Shown here: positions 1 through 7,475 of the stretch, piece by piece
Position numbering within the stretch: position 1 is the stretch's first letter
Layout of the letters: every line of letters begins with the position of its first letter
Assembly: GCA_002348535.1 (NCBI GenBank)
Contig: DEBL01000360.1
Span: 3,315-33,755 of the forward strand
Source: Deltaproteobacteria bacterium UBA2957
GTDB taxonomy: Bacteria > Myxococcota_A > UBA796
Length of the DNA stretch: 30,441 nucleotides
Direction of reading: 5' to 3'
Program-made: the position numbers and the translations under genes
Notes under the pieces: model-generated
What the model saw: the letters and a program-made list of their open reading frames with translations, nothing else
Databases searched by the model: none
Told to the model about the DNA's origin: nothing

Positions 1-32
1 GCGTCTGCATCGGCGTCTGCATCGGCGTCGGC
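1..32 (-). repeat. 12-bp tandem repeat coding for (Asp-Ala)n
   Basis: GCGTCTGCATCG occurs twice in tandem (1-12 and 13-24) and continues with one change. It codes on the minus strand for alternating Asp and Ala. The repeat is cut by the window edge. Confidence 0.8.
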
Positions 33-128
33 TTCCGCCGCCGTATCACCGGTGTCTTCGTCCTTGTCACCGCATGCGGTGATGGCCAGCGTGGGAAGAA
101 GGAGAGCGAGGGCAAGATATCGTGTCAT
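1..128 (-). CDS. Lipoprotein with Asp-Ala repeat, truncated by window edge
   Basis: Only the first 42 codons are present; the gene runs off the left edge. Translation begins MTRYLALALLLPTLAITAC, a short signal peptide ending in the lipobox ITAC, so the mature protein should be lipidated on Cys19. After an acidic linker the sequence becomes alternating Asp and Ala, encoded by near-identical 12-bp units. A good Shine-Dalgarno (AAGGAG) lies about 8 nt before the ATG. Asp-Ala spacers of this kind are common behind lipoboxes in Myxococcota-type secreted proteins, where they probably act as flexible acidic stalks. The functional domain lies outside the window, so no role can be assigned. Confidence 0.8.
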   Translation of the reverse strand, partial: MTRYLALALLLPTLAITACGDKDEDTGDTAAEADADADADAD

Positions 129-324
129 GGTGAAGCTCCTTGTGTTGATTGCATCAGTGTGAGACCGGTATGGCCATCCTGATTTGGTCGTTCGTCTCAG
201 CGTCCAACCACAGACCGGTCATATCATCGACCGAAAAAAAAACGACTGAAACAACCTTCACGGCCGCAACCCGATATCAAGTACAACACCCAATGAGTCG
301 CTTCGCCGCACACAGGAGCTTTAC

Positions 325-705
325 ATGTATTACTACTTCGCCGGTATGAGCGTAGGAATTATTATCCTTCAGACCTCAATAATTGCGCCCTCAATGGTGA
401 AAACACTCAGCCGTGAAGACTTCGGACGGTCGATCCGGACGATCTGGCCAAAGTTCTTTCTGTTGGTCGCAGCGACCGGGGTCGGCGGAATGGCCGCATT
501 GTTTGCTTCCGCCACTCCGACAACAATGCACTTCGGGACCGCTGCATGCACCGCTTTGTTTCCCCTCGCCTGCTACGCCATCATCCCTGCTACCAACCGG
601 GCCACCGACAATGGCGATGATGCTGCCTTCAAACGATTGCACATCATAAGTGTACTGCTGACGATCGCTGTGCTGGTGGCCAACCTTGCCGCACTCGCGA
701 ACTGA
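325..705 (+). CDS. Small four-helix membrane protein, DUF4149/TMEM205-like
   Basis: The predicted protein has 126 residues and four hydrophobic segments (about residues 3-22, 42-62, 69-90 and 105-124). There is no signal peptide cleavage site. The layout, with a short N-terminal helix, a conserved FGRSIRTIWPKFF-type loop and a pair of C-terminal helices, resembles the DUF4149 / TMEM205 family of inner-membrane proteins, whose function is unknown. The ATG at 325 has an AGGAG 8 nt upstream. The gene is divergent from the truncated lipoprotein on its left and convergent with the long minus-strand operon on its right, from whose last gene it is separated by 64 bp. The family call comes from general resemblance only. 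Confidence 0.6.
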   Translation: MYYYFAGMSVGIIILQTSIIAPSMVKTLSREDFGRSIRTIWPKFFLLVAATGVGGMAALFASATPTTMHFGTAACTALFPLACYAIIPATNRATDNGDDAAFKRLHIISVLLTIAVLVANLAALAN

Positions 706-769
706 GCACCCACCGCCGAACTGACGTGCAGATTCCGATGGCCCACGACCGAGTCCGACAAGACGCGGC

Positions 770-2176
770 TCATTCGTGGCGGTCTTCGTAGTCGCACCAT
801 CGAACCATTGCACTCAGGCACGCGATTCCATCATGATGCCAAATCATGCTTGGTGTGGCCATCTCACCGGGGGCGCAGATTCGACTCACACCAAGCCGCG
901 CCAGAGCCAACTCGATGGGCGTGGCATCCTCATCTGGAAGTGCCAATGCCGCATTTTGCAACCAAGGACGCATGGGGCCCAACATCGCCAACATGTCGGT
1001 CCAGTGGTCGATCTGAACCACAGATAGGCAGCGGTGGAGTGGACTCATCGGGAACGCGTCGAAGCGGTCAACCGAAACCGACCACGAGAGGTCATGGAGA
1101 CCCGGCACCACGCACCCACCGCCAGTAATCGTAGGCGCCAGTTCGGCCGCGCCTCTAAATTGCCGAACCGCTGCCGCTTCTCCTCGGTCGAGCCTTCGTG
1201 GTGGAAGCCTTGTCGTCACCGCACGCATGGCCGACCCGATTGACCTGCCCAAGGCCATTGCTTCGGCCATCGGGCCGCGACAAAACACCACCTGAGGCGA
1301 CAAACAGGCCTCTTGGTCGAAGCGGCACACGTCCAGAGCGATCGCCTCGGCAATCGCCTCGGTGGCCACAGCCCCATCGACCGCCGCAAAGCCAACCCGA
1401 TGTCCGTGAAAAATAGACGGCTTGCCCGGGGGTACCGCCGACTCAAAATGACGCTCCACGTCTACGCCACCCCAGCCTACAAACACACTGCTCTCATCGA
1501 GAAATGCGGTCTCCACTTCTCGGTTTTCACTTGGCCACCACAACGACGCGCAGCACCCGGCCAGCTCGGCATCAATCCGCTCAAGGGTCTGAAGGTACAG
1601 CGGCAAAAAGGTGGGTTCTCGAGAACTTACTCTCCCCCAAAATGCGCTTTTCACCAGTAGACTTCGCATCACTGTGAGGTGTGGCAGAGCAGGAATGTTG
1701 CTGGAGAACACGGCACCGACCAACGCCGGTCCAATTGCCATCGTACGCCCGTCGCCAAAGAGGTGCGGGTTGGCCACAAAGCGATCGAGAACCTCTGGGT
1801 CACGAAATTCCGACCGCAATGTTCGCCAGATGTGCGTCGCCGTGGAGGAACGTTGCTCTAAATCGATGGACTCACGAACCATTGGGGCCGAGAAGCCGGT
1901 GACGCGCGGCAACAGCCTGAGTGCAAGCTGCCGTTCAGGCGTCTCATCGTCAAGCCAAGCGAGGGCAACGGCATCAAGGCTATCGACAATGGACTGTACC
2001 GTTCGGTCTCTCAGCACCCTCTCCTGCTGCTGTTTTAAGTAGCGACCCACATCGCGCACTGCTTGCGGCGACAACACCGGCACCGTTACCTTCATGTCAC
2101 CGACCTGCAGGTCCGATTGGTCGCCGACTCGGTCGCGAATCTCGGCAGGGAGCCACCAGCCACGAACCTCACTCAT
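770..2176 (-). CDS. LuxC-type acyl-CoA / acyl-protein reductase
   Basis: This 468-residue protein matches the LuxC acyl-CoA reductase family, which reduces an enzyme-bound acyl thioester to an aldehyde with NADPH. LuxC is an aldehyde-dehydrogenase relative with an active-site Cys. Here the Cys is about residue 291, in DQEACLSPQ, very close to the usual family motif. The N-terminal 150 residues hold the family's substrate-binding part and the segment around GAVFSSNIPALP the nucleotide-binding part. The length is typical of the family. The ATG at 2176 overlaps the upstream LuxE stop as ATGA; a longer start further upstream is possible but would break the overlap pattern seen throughout the operon. 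This is the last gene of the operon. No luciferase (luxAB) or luxD thioesterase is present, so the aldehyde is probably not for light emission. Confidence 0.85.
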   Translation of the reverse strand: MSEVRGWWLPAEIRDRVGDQSDLQVGDMKVTVPVLSPQAVRDVGRYLKQQQERVLRDRTVQSIVDSLDAVALAWLDDETPERQLALRLLPRVTGFSAPMVRESIDLEQRSSTATHIWRTLRSEFRDPEVLDRFVANPHLFGDGRTMAIGPALVGAVFSSNIPALPHLTVMRSLLVKSAFWGRVSSREPTFLPLYLQTLERIDAELAGCCASLWWPSENREVETAFLDESSVFVGWGGVDVERHFESAVPPGKPSIFHGHRVGFAAVDGAVATEAIAEAIALDVCRFDQEACLSPQVVFCRGPMAEAMALGRSIGSAMRAVTTRLPPRRLDRGEAAAVRQFRGAAELAPTITGGGCVVPGLHDLSWSVSVDRFDAFPMSPLHRCLSVVQIDHWTDMLAMLGPMRPWLQNAALALPDEDATPIELALARLGVSRICAPGEMATPSMIWHHDGIACLSAMVRWCDYEDRHE

Positions 2177-3216
2177 GCCTGCCCCCCGACGAGTGCGTCT
2201 ACCGTTATCGAGCACCCGCGGTCCGAAGTGTTGACGGCCCGACCCAACACCTCAAACCCGTCCGCGTAGCATCTTCCGAGGTCATCGGTCTGAATCACGC
2301 AGGGTCGATCGAGGTTTGCCATGTCCAGATGCCGCAGAATCCCCACTTCACCCTCTGGCACCGCCTCCATCGTGACCGGGTCAAACGCAGCCGTGGCAGT
2401 CCACGGCGGATTGACTTTCAATCGGGGCCCATTGGGTTTGCTAAATGTGTTGTCGTAAAACTGGCTGGCCAGCTCCGTCATTCCCAGCAGGTTGATGTGA
2501 TGGCTCTCCGGAACACCGAGGACACGGTCGAAGCCTTGAGCCAATTCCGCCCGACTGACCGTTCGACTGCGCCCCTTGAACCCACCGGCATCCATGATGC
2601 GCGACCCGGCAGGCAGCGTGGTGGACCACCCCTGAGCATCGAGGGTATCGAGCAGGTGCACGAACCCGAAACTCGCACCGATAAGCGTGATGGGCTCATC
2701 AGACGACTCGAACAACTGAACCAACTCCACCAGTTTTATGCCATCCGGCCCAACGAAAAAGCCCGAACCAATGGCTCCAAACTGATCGACCAACCGTTGC
2801 ATTCCCCACGACATGATGAGGTGAGGCGCACTGGAAGGAGGAGGCGCCAGCACCGCGATTCGTGTGACGGTCGCGTCTGGAAACAAGTGCTGCGTGGCAT
2901 TCTCTCGAATCGATTCAGCCATCACCTCCAGCCCATCGTGGCTGAACAAGGATCGTCCGAATGACGTGCTGCTTGTTCCCGAAGTGCGGAATTCTGCCAC
3001 AATATCCGAACCGCTAAACAGCCGATGTCGCTTGAATGCGGCCGTGAATATGGGAGGAATGTCGAACCAACTCTGCATCAACCGCGGATCGAAACCCCGC
3101 GCTTTGGCCAGCGCTCCGTAGGCATCGATCCGATCCATTTGCCACGAAACAAGTGCCTTGACTCGTTCAAGGTCGAGTTCCGGTGAAGCGATTGCCTGAA
3201 GTACCAGATCTTTCAT
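2173..3216 (-). CDS. LuxE-type acyl-protein synthetase (AMP-forming)
   Basis: This 347-residue protein resembles LuxE, which activates a carboxylic acid with ATP to an acyl-adenylate and passes the acyl group to a Cys thioester, then to LuxC. The adenylate-forming signature FRTSGTSS lies at about residues 77-84 and the second core motif GMTE at about 245-248. In LuxE the acyl-accepting Cys lies near the C-terminus; the candidates here are the Cys residues in RPCVIQ, GRCYAD and DRGCSI. Length is close to LuxE (about 370). The start ATG at 3216 overlaps the stop of the flavoprotein gene as ATGA, and the stop in turn overlaps the LuxC start. Pairing with LuxC strongly suggests an acid-to-aldehyde reductase complex. 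The substrate cannot be read from the sequence and may be the product of the upstream condensing enzymes rather than a fatty acid. Confidence 0.85.
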   Translation of the reverse strand: MKDLVLQAIASPELDLERVKALVSWQMDRIDAYGALAKARGFDPRLMQSWFDIPPIFTAAFKRHRLFSGSDIVAEFRTSGTSSTSFGRSLFSHDGLEVMAESIRENATQHLFPDATVTRIAVLAPPPSSAPHLIMSWGMQRLVDQFGAIGSGFFVGPDGIKLVELVQLFESSDEPITLIGASFGFVHLLDTLDAQGWSTTLPAGSRIMDAGGFKGRSRTVSRAELAQGFDRVLGVPESHHINLLGMTELASQFYDNTFSKPNGPRLKVNPPWTATAAFDPVTMEAVPEGEVGILRHLDMANLDRPCVIQTDDLGRCYADGFEVLGRAVNTSDRGCSITVDALVGGQA

Positions 3217-4532
3217 TCGAACTCCGGCATGCGGTGAATCGCTATCATCTTGCCGTCCATCCACGCCTCGATGACCTCAACTGCAGCGGAACGGTCACCG
3301 CTGAGGGCTTCCACAAACCGTCGCACATCAATCGCACCGTCGAGCCACGCTTCCCGCGGCAGGGGCCGTGCCCGCAACACGGCATGAATGCGCTCCATCG
3401 GGACCAGCGGAACGACCCAGTCATCGTCGCGGACGGACGGCAAGTCTCGCTCCGTTGCACTGAGCGACCGGTCAGCACTCCGATAAGCAAACAGGTTTGG
3501 TTCGGATCCGAACTTGCGACGATAGGTGTAGCGAACGGCCGATAGTCCGGCATTGACTCCGTCGCCCAACGCCATCGCGGTGGACCGGTAGCGACCGGTA
3601 ACGTCTCCTGCAGCAAACACGCCCTCCACCGAGGTCGAGCACCAAGGATCAATGGTGATAAACCCGTGGCCGTCGTCGTCGAGCCCTAGCTTGTCCCAGT
3701 CGCGCCGTGTTTGATTCTCCCATGCGTTGTAGTCCAGCAGAATTGCAGAACAATCGTGGGTGTGCTCTTCGCCGTGTTCGTCAACCCACTGGACACGCTC
3801 GACGCCCGCTGCGGCATCCCGCTCGAAGTCCGGAGCCGCTGGATCGTTCCGGTCGCCTGCATCAAAGCCAGCGGAGGTGCTCCCCTTGCCGTCCACTTGT
3901 TTCAGCCGACCTCGAACGACCCGACCAGGCAAATCGGGCAACTCCACCGCCAACGGCTCATCGATCACCCAAAGCACGTCGGTGGCGCGTGCGAGCGGGC
4001 CTGCGAGTTCGGCGAGATGGGCAGACTTTCGGTTTCCAAAAACGACCACGCCTCGACGACCCGCCACTCGGATTCGGTCAAACAGTTTGGGGAAGTACTC
4101 GTACCCCATGTACGTCACAAACAACCCCCTCCCCAGAAAATGGCGCTCGTTAGAGAGCGGTCGCATTCCAGTGGCAACGACCACACTGAGCGCCCGAATC
4201 GCGGGTCCATCGGCTGTCTGTACGGAGAAGCCTGCATTCGATTTCCGAATCATGGTGACCCTGTGAGGCAACACCGGGATGGCATACCGTTCAAAATCCG
4301 TCATGATTCGAGTCACGAGGCCATCACCAATGTACCGATAGCCGGGGCCCGTAATCGAACACGTCCGCCATCCGGCGAGGCCTCCAATCGGTCCGGGCTC
4401 AAATACGGCCACCGAACACGGGAGGCTGCGGTAGCTCTTTACCCAGCGGCACCGCACCGCCGCACTCATGCCAGCGGGACCGCCACCAATAACAGCCACA
4501 TCGACGTCGTACGGTGCCTCTGGATGGTGCAT
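3213..4532 (-). CDS. Thioredoxin-reductase-like FAD/NAD(P) oxidoreductase without CxxC
   Basis: This 439-residue flavoprotein has the FAD dinucleotide-binding motif GGGPAG at residues 16-21, an ATG-type motif (VVATGMRP) near 118-125, a second nucleotide-binding segment around 162-175 (VVFGNRKSAHLAE) and the second FAD contact GVFAAGDVTG at 304-313. This is the architecture of the thioredoxin reductase / low-molecular-weight ferredoxin-NADP reductase group. The redox-active CxxC of thioredoxin reductase is absent, so it cannot work as a disulfide reductase. It has about 100 extra residues after the FAD motif with no recognised domain. The ATG at 4532 shares one base with the upstream stop (TGATG). 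It could supply electrons to the radical SAM enzyme or oxidise or reduce a pathway intermediate; both are inference. Confidence 0.8.
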   Translation of the reverse strand: MHHPEAPYDVDVAVIGGGPAGMSAAVRCRWVKSYRSLPCSVAVFEPGPIGGLAGWRTCSITGPGYRYIGDGLVTRIMTDFERYAIPVLPHRVTMIRKSNAGFSVQTADGPAIRALSVVVATGMRPLSNERHFLGRGLFVTYMGYEYFPKLFDRIRVAGRRGVVVFGNRKSAHLAELAGPLARATDVLWVIDEPLAVELPDLPGRVVRGRLKQVDGKGSTSAGFDAGDRNDPAAPDFERDAAAGVERVQWVDEHGEEHTHDCSAILLDYNAWENQTRRDWDKLGLDDDGHGFITIDPWCSTSVEGVFAAGDVTGRYRSTAMALGDGVNAGLSAVRYTYRRKFGSEPNLFAYRSADRSLSATERDLPSVRDDDWVVPLVPMERIHAVLRARPLPREAWLDGAIDVRRFVEALSGDRSAAVEVIEAWMDGKMIAIHRMPEFE

Positions 4533-5014
4533 CAAATGGCTCCGGTTTCCGTCAAATAGGGGATCAGTCCACCGGCCTCGAGTACCGCGCTCCAGTACGG
4601 ATCCAGCGCATGAAGTGCGATCGACCGGCCGGTTCTCTCGTTGATGAGACGGTCCCCTTCGACCTTCAGGACGTCCCCGGGATCCGCTATTCCCGTCACG
4701 GACGGGGCGGTCCGTGCCACGACGCCGAGGCACATCGCGTTCCGGAAAAAAATTCGACCGAAGCTCTCCGCCACAACCGCCCGCACACCCGCCATCTTCA
4801 GCGCTGTCATGGTGGTTTCTCTCGACGAACCACAGCCAAAGTTCTTACCGGCGACGATGACTCGAGGCAGGTCCTCTTCCCGGTCATCCACAGACGCCAG
4901 TTCGCCCATGAATCCCTTTCGGACGGTGGTGGTGTCGAGACTGAAAAAGTAGCTCGGATGCAGCATGTCCGTGTTGATGTCGTCGCCAAACACGACCGCT
5001 CGACCCGAAATCAT
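4532..5014 (-). CDS. Aconitase-family small subunit (LeuD/HacB-like)
   Basis: This 160-residue protein is the swivel-domain subunit of a two-subunit hydro-lyase of the isopropylmalate isomerase / homoaconitase type. It has the N-terminal motif DDINTD (11-16) and the core motif NFGCGSSRE (58-66). Its size matches the short archaeal-type LeuD/HacB rather than the roughly 200-residue enterobacterial LeuD. Two places differ from ordinary members. The substrate-recognition loop, usually a YL-type motif after the conserved Pro, reads YFFS at 22-25. The residues after SSRE read TTM instead of the common HAP or HAA. Both suggest a substrate other than isopropylmalate. The start at 5014 overlaps the large-subunit stop as ATGA. 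Confidence 0.85.
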   Translation of the reverse strand: MISGRAVVFGDDINTDMLHPSYFFSLDTTTVRKGFMGELASVDDREEDLPRVIVAGKNFGCGSSRETTMTALKMAGVRAVVAESFGRIFFRNAMCLGVVARTAPSVTGIADPGDVLKVEGDRLINERTGRSIALHALDPYWSAVLEAGGLIPYLTETGAI

Positions 5015-6291
5015 GGCATCACTTCGCGGGGATCTGTGATTCGACCGGTCAGCGCGGCCGCGGCGGCGGTAAGGCCGCTGGCCAAATAGACCCGAGCCGT
5101 GGAGTCGCCCATCCGACCACGAAAGTTGCGATTTGATGTGCTCACACACACTTCACCGGCCGCCAACAACCCCTTGTCAATGCCGCCACACGCCCCGCAA
5201 GATGGATTGGTAATGACGGCGCCGGCGTCGATGAGCGAGGTCAACCATCCCGCCTCCATTGCGGCGCGATACACCGCCTGCGAAGCGGGTGTGACCACCA
5301 GTTTCAGATACGGCGACACCCGCTGACCGTGGAGCAACATCGCAGCGTCTCGGATTTCCTCGAGACGCCCACCTGCACAACTGCCGATGAACACCTGATG
5401 AACCCGTTCGCCCCCCACATCATCAATGTCTTCAACATTTGCCGGTGAATACGGAATCGCAATCTGGGGCGCCAGAGCCCCAACGTCAACCGAATGCACC
5501 GCGTCATACGCTGCATCGTGATCGGGCGCGAGGTCCACGCCCTTCGGCCATTCGCCGCCGTTCGATTCGTAAAACGCCTTCGTGAGTTCGTCTGGGACCC
5601 AGATGCCATTCACTGCACCGCAGTCTACCGCCATGTTGGTCAAAGTTAACCGCCCGTCCATTGGAATCGGACGGCCCGACGTCTGGTCTTCGAATTCGAG
5701 AGCCTTCCACCCAGCCCCCCCTTCTCCGTACGTCTTCATCATCCACAAGGCGAGGTCCTTGCCGCGCACATGGTCCGCCAACGAGCCCCGCATGACAATC
5801 TTGTCCGACGTGGGGGTGCGCAGATGCGTCGTGCCCGTTTGGAGAACCGCCAGAATGTCCGTCGAACCCATTCCGGTCGCAAAGGCACCGAGCGCACCGG
5901 CCATGGTGGTGTGCGAGTCGGCACCAACCACGATTGAACCGGGCACACACCGTGGACTCTCAACCAACAACTGATGGCAGATCCCACGCATCATCTCGAA
6001 GGTTCCTCCCGCGGAGGCACCAATCCCGTGTTCCTCCACAAAATCCAAAAACCGCCGGAGTACGTTGGCCCGGTCCACCGAGGAGGGTGGAGCGAAATGA
6101 TCCGCAACCAAGAACAACCGCTCTGGAAACGCCAGCGGCTTTCCTGCATTGGCGAATCTGTCCACAACCAACGCAATGGTTGCATCGTGGCCCAGCAGCA
6201 GGTCCGGTTCGATCTCAAACCACTCCGACCCCGGCATTCGATTCCCGGTTCGTCCTCGGTTCAATATTTTTTCAGTCAGCGTCTGACTCAT
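5011..6291 (-). CDS. Aconitase-family large subunit (LeuC/HacA-like), 4Fe-4S hydro-lyase
   Basis: At 426 residues it matches archaeal-type LeuC / homoaconitase large subunits. These enzymes bind a 4Fe-4S cluster through three Cys and interconvert 2- and 3-hydroxy tricarboxylates or dicarboxylates by dehydration and rehydration. The three cluster ligands are visible: Cys305 in GSCAGGR, and Cys365 and Cys368 in NPSCGACGG. GADSHTT near 123-129 is a conserved substrate-binding segment, and SNRNFRGRMG near the C-terminus is the usual SNRNF motif. The GSCTNGR / GSCTNSR motif is altered to GSCAGGR, consistent with the altered loop in the small subunit. The start ATG at 6291 overlaps the homocitrate-synthase-like stop. 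The product is most likely an isomer of what that enzyme makes. Confidence 0.88.
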   Translation of the reverse strand: MSQTLTEKILNRGRTGNRMPGSEWFEIEPDLLLGHDATIALVVDRFANAGKPLAFPERLFLVADHFAPPSSVDRANVLRRFLDFVEEHGIGASAGGTFEMMRGICHQLLVESPRCVPGSIVVGADSHTTMAGALGAFATGMGSTDILAVLQTGTTHLRTPTSDKIVMRGSLADHVRGKDLALWMMKTYGEGGAGWKALEFEDQTSGRPIPMDGRLTLTNMAVDCGAVNGIWVPDELTKAFYESNGGEWPKGVDLAPDHDAAYDAVHSVDVGALAPQIAIPYSPANVEDIDDVGGERVHQVFIGSCAGGRLEEIRDAAMLLHGQRVSPYLKLVVTPASQAVYRAAMEAGWLTSLIDAGAVITNPSCGACGGIDKGLLAAGEVCVSTSNRNFRGRMGDSTARVYLASGLTAAAAALTGRITDPREVMP

Positions 6292-7475
6292 TCGCGTCCC
6301 ACGACCATTTCGTGCGCCCAGAGTAGCACTTGAGAAACTGCGACCCCTTGAGCAGCCTGTCGATGCCTCGCTTCGGCCTCAAGGAGCGCATCGAATGCAG
6401 CCGAATCCTGTTTCATCGCCTCCGCTTGTACGCGACTGCGAAGCGCATCGAGTTCGGCAGGAGTGAGTACCACCTCCTCAGCGTCGAGGAGTGCGGCGAG
6501 ATGGGCGGTTCCGGAGTGCTTACCCAGCAACAGCGTGCGCTCGCGTCCAACACGGTTCGGCTCAATGGCTTCATACATTCCGGGGTCGGCAAGCACGCCA
6601 TGGACGTGAATACCACTTTCGTGGCGAAATGCATTGGCGCCCACAATCGGGTGTCCCGCCGGAACCGGTACACAGGCGGCTCGCTCCACGATCTTGGAGA
6701 GCGCAGGCAGGCTCGAAAGTCGGACACCCGTCTTCAAGTCCAACAGGGTCTCGGTGGACACAACCACGGACCCCAAGTCGGCATTTCCCGCCCGCTCACC
6801 CAGACCATTCACGGTCACAGTGGGCCAACGGACACCGGCCTCGATGGCCGCGACCGTAAGTGCCGTAGCCATGCCAAAGTCATTGTGGCAATGAACCCCC
6901 AGTTCCGGACCACCCCTGAGGCAGTGCATCATCCACTGCACCAAGGCACGCCATGCCTCGGGGGATTGACTGCCAACGGTATCCGCCAAGTAGACCCGGT
7001 CCACGCCGAGGGCTGTGGCTGCATCCACGAGGGCACTGAGATTTTCCTTGCTGGCCCGCGATGCATCTTCGGCGACCACTTCGATTGAGGCCCGACCGCC
7101 AATCAAGTCGACGCATTCACCAAGCGTGTCGAGCAGTCGACCTCGTTCCATCCCCAGCCGTTTGCTCAGGTGGCCGTCCGAGATGGGGCAGATGATAAAG
7201 ACCGCGCCTACCCCGCAGTCCATGGCGAGTCGCACCATGTCCGGCCGACACCGAACCGACGCACCGACCACCATACGTTGGCATTGCGCAACAGCCTCGC
7301 GGAGAAAACGCTGCTCGTCCACGTTGACGGCCGGCATACCCGCATCCGCCATGGCAACGCCGGCATCGTCCAAGCTGAGGGCAATCTCCAGCTTTCTTCC
7401 CGGCGGCATCGACACGCCGGCTGTTTGGTCGCCTTCACGAAGCGTGCAATCGACCACTCGCACGCGTTCAGTCAC
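6288..7475 (-). CDS. Homocitrate synthase / isopropylmalate synthase-like condensing enzyme
   Basis: This 395-residue DRE-TIM barrel enzyme should condense an acyl-CoA (typically acetyl-CoA) with a 2-oxo acid. The motif DCTLREGDQ is at 9-17, the metal-binding pair HCH at 195-197, GLGERAGNADL near 224-234, HESGIHVHG at 285-293 and LGKHSG further on. It lacks the C-terminal leucine-regulatory domain of LeuA and is NifV/homocitrate-synthase-sized, so it should not be feedback-inhibited by leucine. The longest frame starts at a TTG (7493), but GTG at 7475 forms a GTGA overlap with the upstream stop, matching all other junctions, and has GAGGGG about 6 nt upstream; I therefore chose GTG. No matching beta-decarboxylating dehydrogenase (LeuB type) is present in the window, so the pathway either stops at the isomerised acid or borrows a housekeeping enzyme. 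Confidence 0.85.
   Translation of the reverse strand: MTERVRVVDCTLREGDQTAGVSMPPGRKLEIALSLDDAGVAMADAGMPAVNVDEQRFLREAVAQCQRMVVGASVRCRPDMVRLAMDCGVGAVFIICPISDGHLSKRLGMERGRLLDTLGECVDLIGGRASIEVVAEDASRASKENLSALVDAATALGVDRVYLADTVGSQSPEAWRALVQWMMHCLRGGPELGVHCHNDFGMATALTVAAIEAGVRWPTVTVNGLGERAGNADLGSVVVSTETLLDLKTGVRLSSLPALSKIVERAACVPVPAGHPIVGANAFRHESGIHVHGVLADPGMYEAIEPNRVGRERTLLLGKHSGTAHLAALLDAEEVVLTPAELDALRSRVQAEAMKQDSAAFDALLEAEARHRQAAQGVAVSQVLLWAHEMVVGRE

Noticed and set aside
162..219. Direct repeat AGACCGGT at 162-169 and 212-219
   Set aside because: Eight bases twice in a 200-bp promoter region may be chance, and no dyad or gene logic supports a binding site.
1921..2964. Long plus-strand open frame (347 codons) opposite LuxE/LuxC
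   Set aside because: It lies fully antisense to two well-supported enzyme genes and has no recognisable domain; it is a by-product of GC-rich codon use.
3711..4559. Plus-strand open frame opposite the flavoprotein gene
   Set aside because: The minus strand carries clear FAD motifs in the same DNA, and the plus-strand translation has no family features.
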